Below, in pieces: positions 14,137 through 26,310 of a DNA stretch of 64,000 nucleotides (position 1 is the first letter of the stretch; each line of letters begins with the position of its first letter). Position numbers and translations under genes: made by a program. The notes under the pieces are model-generated. The model did no database searches. It had not been told where the DNA came from and worked only from the letters and a program-made list of their open reading frames with translations. The DNA is from Diphasiastrum complanatum (Eukaryota > Streptophyta > Lycopodiopsida > Lycopodiales > Lycopodiaceae): NCBI GenBank assembly GCA_029204225.1, contig CM055097.1:36628976-36692975 (forward strand). The letters are read 5' to 3'.

Positions 14137-15337
14137 TGTTAGAATATTCAGGTAAAGATTCTTCTAACCAATTCCAGCTATAACAAGCGCATGAAGGATA
14201 TCATAAAGCGGAGTCGAGCCACCAAACTATAATGGAGAGTGTCGACAAATCACAGATAAAGGAGCTCCAAAATGTAAATATACCGGGAGCACCAATACCA
14301 GAGAAGTCAACAAATAGCGGACCGGCCAACGAGCAGAAACAAAGCCCAGCGCCCTCTACCATATTTTATGACTATGGGAATAAAAGCATGGCCGAGTCGA
14401 CGAAATAATTAAATCTACTTGAATTGTAATGTCAGACACCCGTAAAAGGTGCACTATACTCGTAAGCCTATGGCGCAAGAATTAAAGGTAGATCAACTCT
14501 CAAATGGGCCCAAAGTGAAAACGGACCCAAGTAGTTAAAATAGAATTTGGTTTCATAAACCTTGTAAAGTCAAGTTCTTATGGCACATGGTTTTGGGTGA
14601 ACCAAATGATGGGACTTGGATGGATGTTCACAGGCCGTAGCGGAATAGAGGTCGTCGTCCCACCAAAGAAAAGACAATAATGAAGAAGGATCTTGGATTA
14701 CTTAGAGATTTGCCTATGGCTACATACAAAATAAACGAACCATAAGACACCGCAAAGTCTTGCTTACAGTCAACAAAGCGAAGACTACATCTCACCACCA
14801 AAGACATCGTAAGTTATCACTTGCGGTCACCTACGAAGTGAACGAACAATAGCTGACAAAAGGAAATTGCCAAAATCAATGATTGTGGTTGACATACGGT
14901 TTTATCATTACACTCCTGCGGTCAGGCTACGGTTGCAATGGTGCCACATTCTCACTCTCCTGACGCATACAAAAGAGATCCTTTTACTGTAGTTCTTCAC
15001 GTCTTCACGATGCACCCATAACCAAACTACGGATCAAGTACAAGGGTTGTTATTGATCTTTTGTATTGTAATTAGAATACCTAAAGATCTTCTGACAGCT
15101 ATATAAACATCTGAGCGATTTGAAGAGTATATAGAGATACACATACACATAGAGTGCAAAAGCGCGATAGAGATTAAACGACCAAAAGTGGTCTTCTAGT
15201 AGCTAATTCCTCAGAGTTAGTGATCATTCAGAGAGAGAAAAGAGTATTCTAAAAGATAGCATTCATTAGCTTCTGTAAGTAGGATCATGCACTTTGTGGG
15301 ATTGTTCTGTGATCTGATTATTGTTGTTACTACAACA
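14137..15337 (+). mobile_element. Candidate 5' LTR of the Ty3/gypsy relic
   Basis: The segment begins TGTTAGAA and ends TACAACA, matching the usual TG...CA ends. It has a TATATAAA box at about 15101 followed by GA-rich transcribed-type sequence, and lies just upstream of the Ty3 gag remnant in the same orientation. No second LTR and no clear tRNA primer-binding site was found, so the boundaries are tentative. Confidence 0.3.
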
Positions 15338-15874
15338 CCCTTTTATACAGAAGCGCTATTTTTCATAATAGTTGTATTCTTGTTGAATGCTTGAATGCCT
15401 CCCACTCTTTACTTTCTTATCAAAACCTATCTGTTAGAAACAGAGAATAGCACGTTTGTCTCAGACGCCTAAACTGTTCGCATTCTCCATGGTTGTCTAT
15501 GACACCTACTCTGACATCTAAACAAATCAGAACTACTACTACATAGATGGATCAAGCAGCGTTAGACCATAGACACACCCTACCAACCTGGTGCTGGACA
15601 AAGGACCTGAAGGATCACAACCAGTCCACCAAGTAGGAGTAGGATGGGAAAAAGATGAGAAAAACGTCATGATATCAATCACGCATCGGGGGTTTCCACG
15701 AGAATCAGCCATAGTTGATGTAGGATCATGAGTGAACATCATCTCCTTCAAGCTATACCACACGTGGGGACTTACTCATATGGCAAACGATCCGACTAAC
15801 TGACCAATCAAGTGTGAAACTATTAGGCATAGCCAAGGAAGTGCATACCAAGGTAGCAAAAATCTGATTCGTGC

Positions 15875-17275
15875 TTAGAATGCAAGCCTCTTTACAAGGC
15901 TAAATCTACTGGGTGGAAGGCCAAGAGTGACACACGAGGAATCAAGATGGAGATCATGACCTCCCACCAAATGCACAAAAAGATCCGGCAAGCTGCCATT
16001 GGACAACCCAAGCCTGTGCACGACGTAATACAATACTTCAAGGACTATGAAATTGATGAAGTAGTAGTGGTCATGCCCACAACCAAGAGAGAATCCATGC
16101 ACCTCCCAAGATTTAAGCCCATGAAATCTATGGAAGATCCCTTTCTCATTTTAAGTAAAATTAAAATGGGAAAGAAAAAGGCAGTACGAGATTATATTGA
16201 ATGGGTTAAACACCTCAGATCTGAGTGTGATTCCTATCTAATCAATGATGATGCTTTGATTATGTAGTTTTTAGCAGGTCTACCTAAACAGATTAGATGC
16301 AAGTTGAAACGCCATAATGAATACGCTACAATAAAAGCGCTATGGGCGATGCAATTTGTGAGGAGGATGAAGATTCTGACGACGAACCAAATGTTGGAAT
16401 GTTGCTTGATACGACAAGGCAAACCACGACAACATCCATCACCATTGCATCAACAAATATCAATGCTACTGCAGAGAAGATGATCGACGATTTTGAGAAA
16501 GTTGGTTAAAAGCAGTAGATGTAGCTGGAAAAGATGCAGTCTCAACTCGATGAAAAAATTAAAGCCTTGGAGGAATTCCATGGTAAAGCGAACAAAAAAC
16601 TTGAAAAGTTTGCAAAGACTTTTCCTAGACAAAAAAATGTTTGATGTTCAATTTGTGCAGGCAATCATACTATGAATGAATGTCCAACATTGAAACAATG
16701 AATGACAAATACTATTTGTCATCTGTGCAATTCTACGGGTTATGAAACAGCCTTTTGCTCATTTAATCCTCAGATTATCCAACAAAGGTATGCTAAGCTT
16801 CAGTATCGAACCTACTTATTCAAAGGGTCCTGACAAAAAGCCTTTCAATTTTGCCCTTGGATTTCCAAAATGACTAGCTCTGCCAGCTCCAATGGGACAG
16901 AGTGCTCCTCTTGCGAATCTAATGGAACCAGAACCTTATCATGGTAATGAGCAATGGAACTATAGCAATGACCACGAGAGTATATGCTATCTATGTTGTT
17001 GTCGTACAACAACAAGCAGCTAGACAATGGACCAGAGCGCCACTTGGATGTTTTGCATGCGAAGAGAATCATAGAGTTGCTGAATGTCCAAACAAAGGGG
17101 AGTTTATACCATTCTATAGAGAATGTGGCTATGGACTATGTTATAAAGAATGTCCTGCAAGATCCAAACCACCACCGGTTACTGCTTCAGTGAATATGAT
17201 TACAATCAAGAAAAGACCAGTAGCTCAACCTGAACCAACTGTACCTTTGATGATTGTTACCAAAGCTCAAAAATA
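15875..17275 (+). pseudogene. Ty3/gypsy-type gag relic with zinc knuckles
   Basis: The retrotransposon gag core is visible at about 16090-16300: LSKIKMGKKKAVRDYIEWVK and then a stop before FLAGLPKQIRCKL. Downstream come cysteine/histidine knuckles: CSICAGNHTMNEC (about 16650), CHLCNSTGYETAFC (about 16720) and CFACEENHRVAEC (about 17060). Two of the three have three rather than four residues between the second Cys and the His. Several in-frame stops and frameshifts show it is dead. Gag would form the particle and bind the element's RNA. A second relic of the same family is at 29,684-31,110 and a fragment at 56,325-56,635. Pol remnants follow immediately. Confidence 0.75.
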
Positions 17276-17769
17276 GAAAGTTCTAGTTGATCCAGTACCT
17301 GCTGAATCTGCACCAACTACAGATATACCTACCGTATCAGTGGTGTATCCGAATCAAAAAGTAGAAAAGAAAAGATATCAAGATATGAGACAGTGGATTA
17401 AATAGTTGCAAGAAGAAGAAACCCAAGAAGCCGCTAAAGTAGCAACCAAAGTCTATTATCCATCTATGTCACAAGAAGATCCAAGAAACATGTTAATACA
17501 CAGTTGCACCATCGCGAAGAACCCTTCAAGATGACAAAATCTTTAGAACCACAAACAGAAATGATTGTAAATATTCTGTCTAGCAAGGATGGATATTACA
17601 CTGGGAGAATTTTTTTAAGCTAGTGCCTAAAGCAAAAGAAGTATTAGCAGAAAGATTGACTCAAATGGAACTACCAGTCCATTAGAAGCCACTTTTTTGT
17701 GTCGGTTTGAAGAAACAAACAAAGTACTCAATGTGGGAAAAGCCTAAGAAAGTGAGCAAAAAAACATCA

Positions 17770-18740
17770 CCCTGTTGATACAACATAGATTGTTTGGTAA
17801 AGAAGCAACCGTGATTGATGGAGGTTCAAGAGTTAACTTGATTTCAACCAAGCTATGTGCAAAATGGGACTTACCAAGTTGAAGCCTGCCACTTTTGCCA
17901 TCAAGCTAGCTGACAGTCCATCCTAGAGGAATGGTTAAAAGACATATCTATCAAAATAGCTGGAGTGCAATTTGTCATTACTTTTGTAGTAATGGACTTA
18001 CTTGACGCACCAAATTTATATCGAGTTTTATAGGGACGTCCATGGGTATGAGTTGTGCAAGTAGTTCATAACTGGGGCACCGGCAAAATTACTTTGAGAA
18101 TCGTGAATGTGCGGTAAAAGTAGATCCAATTACTTGAACTATCAAGCCAATCGTCCAAAGAGGGGATGATGATTCATCGACAATGGATCATACTTGTGAT
18201 CGACAAGTAAAAACTCTGGGAATCCACTATGACTCTCAAATAGACATTGTCAACTGGAATCAAGCTCTTGCAACAGTGGATTGTTTAGTAGTCTATATGT
18301 GTCAACGAGATAATCAATCTGAATTGAATGAAATTGTCTTACTTGATCGAGCTTTGGATATGCCAATCACTTTTCCATTGAATATGATGAACTTAGCTTG
18401 GATATCAACTGATCCAATTCCAGATCCGATCGAAGATTATCTAATATATGTTAGTCATGCCTTGACTTATGATGGAGATGCAAAACTTACAGATGAGCAG
18501 ATCCTCAATCACATGGATCCCACAAGATTTGGAGTTTGAGATATTCCGGATGAACTGACAATAAAACCGCCGAACAATTTCAAGCATTAAGGAAGTTATT
18601 GATCAAGTACCAAGATTGTTTTGCCTGGACGTACAAGGATCTCAAAGGAATTCCTACCTCGGTTATTGAGCATACGATACCCTTGATGCCTGATGCAGTT
18701 CCAAAGATCACAAAATTTTATCGTTGTAATCAATTTCAAA
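17770..18740 (+). pseudogene. Ty3/gypsy pol relic: protease and start of reverse transcriptase
   Basis: EATVIDGGSRVNLISTKLC at about 17805-17860 is a retropepsin-like active-site region, with D-G-G where D-S/T-G is usual. After degenerate sequence with a 118-codon open stretch (18183-18539), 18599-18730 reads YQDCFAWTYKDLKGIP followed by HTIPLMPDAVPKITKFYR. This is the N-terminal approach to a Ty3 reverse transcriptase (compare DVFAWSYKDMPGI in plant elements). It then stops abruptly where a Copia LTR begins, so the rest of the reverse transcriptase, RNase H and integrase are missing here. Confidence 0.65.
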
Positions 18741-18786
18741 TTGGTTCCCTCCAATCATTGAATGGGTTCCCACTCTTTTTCAAACT

Positions 18787-19509
18787 TGAATAGTTAGAGA
18801 GGTAGGAACTAGCCAATAGGAATTGGGGCGCCCATCTCCTCAATTTTCTATATAAGTAGCAATTTCAAATTATTGTACATGTTTTCATCTTCATTTCAAT
18901 ACAAGCAGATTGGCTTTCTTATGGAATGGATTTGTGAATGTCCTTGCTCTTTATCTCTTTTCCTCTCTCTCTCATATTTCCTTTGTATTTTATAGGGAAT
19001 ATTCCTATAAATGTGGAAGACTAGCTTTTTGTTTTCTAGCCAAAGAGAATAGTCAACTTTGGGAAATAAGCACCTATGGCTCCCATTGGTGGATCTGGAT
19101 GACTAGGCACTCTTCACACATGTGAAGGCTTGCTGGACAGTACACAGCTCGTGGATGTACTTGATCTATAAAGGGATCAACCAAATCAATAACAAGTTGA
19201 TGTGACATTGGCAAATTATAGTCTTGATTGCAATTTCCACATTTGTCTTGAGTTTTTGTGATTGAAATGCATTTGTAAGCTTATGTACTTTACTCTTTGT
19301 AAATAGGCCGTACTGGTACTGTCCTCCACACGTGTGAGGCCGCCCATTCATGTTTTTGATCATTTGATCCATTGCTCTTGCTTAAATCATAGTGTAAAGC
19401 ATCTAGATTCTAACATCTAGAACTTGATAGATCTTTGGATTAAGCAACCAATAACTCTTAATGATTGATAAGTACAATCATATTTGTCCTTTTTCTCTGA
19501 AAATTGACA
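18787..19509 (+). mobile_element. LTR of a plus-strand Ty1/copia element inserted in the Ty3 relic
   Basis: The right boundary is firm: the LTR ends TTGACA directly before a methionine-tRNA primer-binding site at 19510. The left boundary near 18787 is inferred from the loss of Ty3 similarity and a possible TG start. A TATATAAG promoter box lies at about 18850. The decamer CACACGTGTG occurs at 19327-19336, and a related CACATGTG-type site at about 19117. Confidence 0.45.
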
Positions 19510-19521
19510 TGGTATCAGAGC
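19510..19521 (+). other. Copia primer-binding site (initiator Met-tRNA)
   Basis: TGGTATCAGAGC is the standard plant Copia primer-binding site, complementary to the 3' end of initiator methionine tRNA. It follows the LTR end CA directly and fixes the element's orientation as plus. Confidence 0.85.
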
Positions 19522-20100
19522 CAAGTCTAAGAGTGATCTAAATGATTAATAGTACTTGTGAAATCATTGACAATGTGTTGTTTTTGAGTTTTAATTGAGA
19601 GGGCGAGTTCAAGGAGAGAGATATCATCATTGTTTTTGGTCAAGATCAATTTGTGGGATGCTGAAGTACTGTCCACACGTGTGAAACCGTACAACAACCT
19701 TCAGATTAACTTCCATTAGTATTTTTGACTCAAAAAAGGGGCATATTAGTCCAAAATTCAAGGTTTTTAGTGCATGTCTAGATCTAGGTTCAATCTATTG
19801 AATGCTAATGATCAAATAGTGATTTGAGTCATTGAAGCAATTCATTTTGAAGCATTAGATCAGATCTTTAAGGCTAATTTGTTCAGATCTTAAGTGTGTG
19901 TGAAATATCAAACAAAATTGAACTAGAATCAATTCTTTGGAGGAGTGATTTGCTAGGATATTTGTAGTTGATCTATTATACCATCATCCAAGTTGAACTA
20001 GGATTGATTGAGCCGAGATTAGAAGCTTTTTTAAAGCTAGAAATCTATCTTAGATCACTTTTTATCAAGAGATCTTTGTGTATCTCATAGGCGAATTCAC

Positions 20101-20535
20101 GATGACATCCATGGGTGGATATATGTTAGAATCTAGTGAGAAACTAACTTCCACAAAGTATTCTCACTACTAGTGGTTCATGATCTCTTTGATATTGTTT
20201 TAGGAGTTGAGGAAGAGCCTCAAGCTCCCCAAGAACAACTAAAATACAAGAAGAGGGTTAGATTAGCCCTACATTGCTTGAAGTTAAATGTAAGCAATGA
20301 CCTCTTGAAGGAGGTGGCTTCTTGTACCACATCAAAAGAGGCTTGGGATTCACTAAAGAACATTTATGAATCCAATAACACTTCAAGAGTGCTTATGCTA
20401 AGAAACTTGATCTTTCAAAGCATGAGGGGAAGTGGAGAAAATGGACAAGAGTATGTCCTAAAGGATAAAATCTTTGAACAAAGAATTGGGATCTATAGGA
20501 GAGAAGATCCAAGACAATGAACTAGTACAAATATT
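20101..20535 (+). pseudogene. Copia gag relic (UBN2-type), plus strand
   Basis: After a start-like MTSMGGYMLESSEKLTSTKY the frame shifts, then reads CLKLNVSNDLLKEVASCTTS, KEAWDSLKNIYESNNTSRVL, LRNLIFQSMRGSGENGQEYV and, in another frame, IGEKIQDNELV. These are the hallmarks of Copia gag (TTSKEAWDSL, IG..I.D.ELV). It ends near 20540, where it meets the truncated end of an oppositely oriented Copia element. Confidence 0.75.
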
Positions 20536-20549
20536 TTTTTTTGAATGGA

Positions 20550-21620
20550 TTAGGAGACAAGTTCATCTCGAATCGAAGACTTTGAGTTCATATAAGAACA
20601 AAGAGGATGTAGTCGAAGATCTCGAACTCGAAGAGTTTGTCGTCGATCCCACTTTTGCTTCAGTTGATTAACTAACTGAGATTCGGCTTGTTTCGACATC
20701 AAAAATTCTATATGCCTTGTGTGATGTCGAGTATCCAATGAAGATACTCCTGCAGCTAACAGGGTCAAGCTTCTTTCTCAGATAAGAGGAAATGTGTACA
20801 TAGCAAAGACAGCCAAACACTCGGAGGTGTTGTAGACTCGGTTTGTAGCCATAGAAAGCCTCGAAGGGAGTCTTTCAATCGACTGCTTTGGTACTTGAAT
20901 AGTTTTGCAGATAACAAGTTGTTGAAATAGCTTTAGCCCAAAAGTTCTTGGTGAGCTGAGCGTTGGACATTATCGATCGTGCTGCATTAAATGTACGGTT
21001 CTTCCTTTTGGCTACTCCATACAGTTGTGTTGTGTAGCTAATAGTGAACTGATGATGAATGCCAAATGATGTCAAATAGTCAAACATTTCGTTTGACAGA
21101 AACTCTTTACCACTATCAGTACGAAGGTTTTTGAGATGTTGACCAGTCTGTGTCTAAGCAAACTGTTTGAAGTCTTTGAAATAATTAAAAGCCTCAAACT
21201 TGTTCTTGATGAACATAATGCTGGTAAATCTGGAATAGTCATCAATAAAAGTGATAAAATATAGTGCAGAACCCAGAGAGAGAATATTCATAGGGTCGCA
21301 CAGATCACTATGTATTAATTCTAGAATGGACTTAGCTCTAGTGCTTTGTCTCTTTGGGAATCTTGATCTAGGTTGTTTGCCTAGTAGGCACATCTTTCAG
21401 ACATGTACAGATTACCTTCTCCGTTTGCAGAGAAGATTTCTTTGTCGCGCTTGTCTAGAATGGTACACTAGTTCAAATTGAATGAGGCTTTGTAGCCCTG
21501 ATCAGTAAACTTGTCGACTGACAATAAATTTTTGGTCACTTTGGGTACATATAGTACATCCTTGAGCAAGGTCAGCTTACCATTAGGAAGATAGAGACGT
21601 ATAGATCCTTTGCCTCCAAT
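20550..21620 (-). pseudogene. Copia element A: GAG-pre-integrase and integrase relic
   Basis: On the minus strand GSIRLYLPNGKLTLLKDVLY and VPKVTKNLLSVDKFTDQGYK (21,500-21,610) form the GAG-pre-integrase region. The integrase core follows: ILELIHSDLCDP and YFITFIDDYSRFTS (21,190-21,330), RTDSGKEFLSNEMFDYLTSF (about 21,080) and YGVAKRKNRTFNAARSIM (about 21,000). The glutamate normally found in VAERKN is Lys here, so the DDE triad is broken, and there are several stops. Beyond 20,700 is the Ser-rich linker that usually precedes the reverse transcriptase. The reverse transcriptase itself is missing, because the element is cut off at about 20,550 against the plus-strand gag relic. Confidence 0.8.
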
Positions 21621-22196
21621 CTATAGTGCACTTGAGTCACCCAAGTAGACATACTTCAAATCTGTTGGTGTGAGGTCTTCGAATAAGGACTTACATGCTG
21701 TCATGTGATGAGAAGCACCAAAATCGAGATACCAATCCATTGCATTTCTGATGGGTAAATCTTGTATCATTAGCAGAGTTGGTTCTTCTTGAGAGGTTCT
21801 GGCAGAATCAGATCCTCCATCCTGCTGCATCTTCTTCTTGGCTTCGTTATGCTTGACAACTCGACAATCCTTGATGTCGTGGTTGGTTCTCTTGCAATAC
21901 TTGCAGAAGAGTCTGGTCTTAGGCTTTTGATGTTGTTGATTGTGTTGTTGTGATTGTTGGTCTGAATCAGTTTGCTCAGCCTTTGTCTTTTTGTCCTTCG
22001 AAGATTTCTTCTTCGTGAGCTGTTGCTTATTTGAATAGAGAGCTATTGTCTTCATATTCGACGTGGATAAGCTTTTCCTTCTTACTTCTTCCTGCAATAA
22101 GCTTGTTGTCACCTTTTTGAGAGATATGTCAAGAGTATTACTGAGTAGCAATACTAAATTGTCGTAAGAGGGAGAAAGACTAGACAAAAGAGACAT
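21621..22196 (-). pseudogene. Copia element A: gag C-terminus, zinc knuckle and protease
   Basis: An open stretch of 191 codons. It has the gag tail (SSLSPSYDNLVLLLSNTLDI), a Lys/Gln-rich basic region, a zinc knuckle CKYCKRTNHDIKDC, and the protease active site WYLDFGASHHMT followed by LKYVYLGD. Plant Copia proteases normally have LDSGASHHMT; here Ser is replaced by Phe, so the catalytic D-S-G is lost. The rest is well preserved, which suggests a fairly recent insertion. Confidence 0.85.
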
Positions 22197-22652
22197 GTTA
22201 GCATCTTCGTATGATACTAGCGAACCTACTGCAGCTAACTGATTGAGTAGCTATTTGAAATCATTTAGATGATCTCTGACTGAGTTCCCTTCACTCATCT
22301 TGAGCGACAGGAACTTCTTCCTCAAGAAGAGACGAGTCGACACATCTGTTGTCTTGTATAGACCAGTAAGAATGTCCCATGCCTCTTTGGAGCTGGAACA
22401 ATTAGCTACATGAGCTATTGTGAATCTTTAAGATTCAGAGATACAATGGCAAGAGCTTTGCCATCCTTAGCTTCCTAGATGGTCAGCATATCAAGTTTAG
22501 TCAGTCTGGCTTTTGAACCATTGACGTATTCCCAAAGTTCTTTTTATGTAAGTATCATCTTCATCTTGAACTTCCACATGTGAAGCTGTCACCGTTGAAC
22601 TTGTTGATCAAGTGGATTTCTGAAGATGTTCCTTCCATGACGAATGATCTAA
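22197..22652 (-). pseudogene. Copia element A: gag N-terminal part
   Basis: From an ATG at about 22638 the minus strand reads MEGTSSEIHLINKFNGDSFT. After a frameshift comes WKFKMKMILT, a stop, KELWEYVNGSKARLTKLDML, and then sequence joining the gag tail at 22196. This is the usual start of plant Copia gag (KFNGxNFxxWKFKMK). It has at least one frameshift and three stops. It lies directly inside the primer-binding site at 22697. Confidence 0.7.
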
Positions 22653-22696
22653 GTATAGTAAACAATTTTGAATACTAAAAGTAGTTTGGAATGTAG

Positions 22697-22708
22697 GCTC
22701 TGATACCA
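22697..22708 (-). other. Copia element A primer-binding site
   Basis: The plus strand reads GCTCTGATACCA, the complement of TGGTATCAGAGC. It is separated by three bases from the LTR end CCCCAACA (minus-strand sense), the spacing typical of plant Copia elements. Confidence 0.85.
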
Positions 22709-22711
22709 CTT

Positions 22712-23340
22712 TGTTGGGGTGCTCTCGAATAGATTATGTACAGAAGAATAAACACAGCTCCAACATAGAGAAAATTTCAAGATCTTTATCAAAACTACAA
22801 CAGAGTATTAACTTAGATCGAATGGAAGAATGTCTTGGTAGGTGTCAAGAACAACCATGAAGGGAGCAAATAATTAGGCGTCTGAAATAGCCATGCTTCC
22901 TTCGAGATTAGACATTCTGAATTGAGTGTGTGTCAATAGAGAAAGAAAACAATCAAAAAGCATTCGTAGTGCAGTACACATAAGAAGAATAAAGAATCTG
23001 AATTAAGCAGTTGTGAATACAACGATCAGATCACAATCATGTGCCCAAGAATGGTGCACATTAATGGTGCACTGTGTGCAGTGATCTTACTTAGCTAGTT
23101 ACAAATTAAATAACTATCCCTATCTTCTGAATGGCTTTCACTCTCTCTAAGATCTCTGATCCCATGGAATCAGATAATTAAGACACAATGGAATTCACGT
23201 AGGAACTCTGATTCACTCTTCTCCACTTGCATGTATGTTCATCACAGATTGTCTCATCATCAGTTATGTGACATGGAACAATTACACTGACTGCATGGGC
23301 AACGAGCGTGAAACAGTGTAGTTACTGAAAAGTACTAAAG
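22712..23340 (-). mobile_element. Copia element A 5' LTR (far end approximate)
   Basis: The inner end is fixed by the primer-binding site: TGTTGGGG on the plus strand at 22712. The outer end is not clear. I place it before 23,385, where sequence from another Copia element begins. No matching 3' LTR survives because the element is truncated at 20,550. Confidence 0.45.
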
Positions 23341-23384
23341 TGAACTGTGATGTGGTCTGCGTTTGGACAGTGCAGTGTGGATGA

Positions 23385-24177
23385 CTTGGATCTTGAATCA
23401 AAGACTTTGAGTTCGTAGGAGAACAAAGAGGATGTAGTCGAAGATCTGGAACTCAAAGAGTTCATCATTGATCTCACTTCTACTTCAGCGTAGATGCTCA
23501 ACTTCAGAGAGTAAGACTGCAAAGTTGTCGTAGAGGGAGGGAGAGAGTGTATATTTACATAATGTATTGGAGCTCAAGATTTGAGACAAACTCAAATGAT
23601 TTGTGTTTTGATGATACAAATTCTAAAGAGTCAAATTCTGGTGAGTTGGAGTGATGCTTGATTCCAACAACTGCTCTGTCGACGAACGTCATCTCAAGAA
23701 AGCTCAGGATGAGCATTCTCAGAGGCTGATAGGATATAGGTAGAGATTTCATGAAGCACACAACTGTTGAGGTGCTGGGATTTGGTGCTCCTGTCCACAT
23801 GCAGAAAGTTGAGCAAGGATCGTTCTGATCTTCTCAACATGTTGATCCAACTCATCATCGTCCTATCACAAGCTCTAGAGTTGATTGTGAAGATGCATCA
23901 CCGAAGCGGTTGTCCTCACTTCGTACTTATGTTGCAGCTTTTTCCATGCTTCATGGCTACTTTCACAGTCCTCAATCTGCCTGAAGATTTTTTTGTGTAT
24001 GGATGAGACGATGATCGCCATTGCGCATTCATCCTTTCTAATCCATTCAGCTCTCCTGAGGTCTCCCTCTAGAGGTTTTTTTTTTCTGTGAGAGAGTGTT
24101 TTGATCTTGAACTTCCATACTCGATAGTTTGTGCCTTCAAGATTGATTGCAATCCTAGTCTGAATCATAGTAGCCAT
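23385..24177 (-). pseudogene. Copia element B: gag relic with large internal deletion
   Basis: The minus strand from 24177 encodes MATMIQTRIAINLEGTNYRV, WKFKIKTLSHRKKKPLEGDL and IEDCESSHEAWKKLQHKYEV. This is a Copia gag N-terminus with Trp-Lys and SSHEAWKKLQ landmarks, distinct from element A. It is frameshifted after 23,875. Sequence at 23,385-23,520 closely matches the Ser-rich linker of element A at 20,571-20,690, so everything from mid-gag to the end of integrase has been deleted from this copy. Confidence 0.7.
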
Positions 24178-24198
24178 ATTGTGTTATCTATTGAATCT

Positions 24199-24500
24199 GC
24201 TCCGATACCATGTCCGGGAATGGCTCCATGTTTGGCTTGTGTGTGTGTGTGAATCAACAGTTTTATACGCAGGATACAGTAGCCCTTTTGAGATCATCAA
24301 TAGGAAGCAGGAGGACCTAGATACGTGGCTATCGATCACATACATTGCAGCAATCAATCAATCAATCAAACGTAACACAATAATCAGAGATGGAAGAACA
24401 AAATGTATTTTGTATTTGTGTTTTGATTGTAGAGCGAGTCAGTAGTCTCTCGCTTGTTGGTGGCCTGACGCTCCTCTTACTATTCTATTGCACAAATATT
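24199..24500 (-). mobile_element. Copia element B primer-binding site and LTR start
   Basis: GCTCCGATACCA at 24199-24210 is a variant of the Met-tRNA primer-binding site (TGGTATCGGAGC on the minus strand). It abuts TGTCCGGGAATGG at 24211, the LTR boundary. The outer LTR end cannot be placed. A (GT)n tract is at about 24239-24251. Confidence 0.55.
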
Positions 24501-26017
24501 TTCTATGTCTTGATCACTTGAATGACGATAGAACAAAATGATCCCCCTATTCTGAATTCTAACCTATTCTTATGTCTTCACCAAGTGATATTACAAGATA
24601 GTTTAACTAATCATTACAAGAGAGGTTTAGGCTAAAACATTGGTTAACTAATTCGCTGCAACATTAGCTTTTGAGCTGAGCATGACAGTTTGAACCATCA
24701 CGCCCGATGGACTAAGGTCCCAATAGTTTGGCCTTGCCCGACAGTGTCTTCTGTTCTTCATCTTTGTTGAGGCTTTGGTTGGATCCCAATATGTCATTGT
24801 CGATGTGTCCCGATATGTCGGGACCGGGGAATGCAGGAAAAATGGTTGCATGACTTCACTATTTTCAACAAATGTGTACATAGGTCAAACAACTCGACGG
24901 AAGTAGATGGAGACGTTTCTCGTCGAAATAGACACCCTTTGCATTTTCGCATTCTGTCAAAAAACCCAAAGTTGTTGAAACTGATGTTGAAATAGACTCA
25001 TTTTGCTTTTGTCGCATTTTGGGAAAATGCAAAAAAGTTGACAAAAAGTTTTCATCGAAATAGTTGAAAAGAAGTTACTGTCGAGAAATTGTCACATTTT
25101 TGGGGAGTTGGAAAAATGCGAACTACTGTGCGACAATTAGTCCATTTCTGCAGACTATTGTAAACATAGTGTATTTTTGGAGACTTGTACAAAATCCTGA
25201 TTTGTTGAAGTCCTTGAAGCTGGCCAAGTCTTCAATGATGTTCAAATAACTGAACTTGACATTCGAATGTGAAAAGAGAACATTAATGGTTACCCTTATG
25301 TGATTACCCATGGATGAAGATCAGTCGGAAGCCCGATGCATTTGTTTTTCGAATAGTTTGGTTGTCTGAGTTCTGTGATTCCTGTAGGTATCAGATGAGT
25401 AGACATAGAACCAAAGTAGGTTGCATCTGATCCTAGATCAGCGATCAGTAAACATGTAGGAAAAATCTTGAAACAGAAAATAATATTCACCAAGGAGAAA
25501 ACTATGGACTTAATTTCCAACAATACTTTCTCAAATATTCCTTAATTATAATTTATCATACCACCAAGTTGCCAATGCTATGTAGGCCATTTGAAATGCT
25601 CTCAAATGGAGAATAACCTCCAAGGATGTAGTGGATATAACATCATGTTGCAATCTCAAGGCTCACATGGCACACTTAAAGAGCATTCATTGTAACAAAT
25701 GTTTTAACAAAATATGCAATAAGCTAGGATTTTGAGTATATAGATCAAGTTTTCATTGGTGTGTGAGGTCAACTATTCCTCTACAAATTCTTATTTGAAT
25801 GAAGACAATGGTGGATAGTCAAACATATTTACAAAGTCCAATGGTATGAAGATTTACAAAAAACATTAACAAAAGAAGTGTCACCTTGCTAAAGGCAATA
25901 ATCACTCATGAAAGCTAAAATTATAATTCTTCCATATTATATTATTGGAATAAGCCATAAATATTTTGCCATGTCTAACATCAAAATCCTATCCAAAAGA
26001 GCCTCATCATCCACCAA
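24501..26017. other. No gene seen
   Basis: AT-rich sequence without a recognisable domain. Around 24,900-25,110 there are loosely repeated GTTGAAATAGAC and CGCATTTT motifs, possibly the remains of an LTR. Confidence 0.4.
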
Positions 26018-26310
26018 CGGGCATCATCTCCTAGTTTTTGAGTGTACAAGCAGAAACTCTTCCAAATATGGATCCTCCTCGACTATCTTTGTAATGAACT
26101 CTACATACATTGGCAAGGACCACATGCTTAGCAACACAACACATGCTAACAACTAGTACACGCATGACAAAATTGAATACAACAACATGTGGGCATCATC
26201 ACCTACTTTTCCTACATACAAACAAAAATTCTTCGAAATATGGGATTCTACGTACATGGGTAAGGACATGTGATTAGTAGCACAACTAGTACATACATGA
26301 AAAAATTGAG
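26018..26310. repeat. Degenerate ~165-bp tandem repeat, two copies
   Basis: Copy 1 (about 26018-26170) and copy 2 (about 26182-26310) share GGGCATCATC, TTCC/GAAATATGG, TACATGGG/TTGGCAAGGACCACATG and AACAACTAGTACA-type blocks in the same order. Confidence 0.6.
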
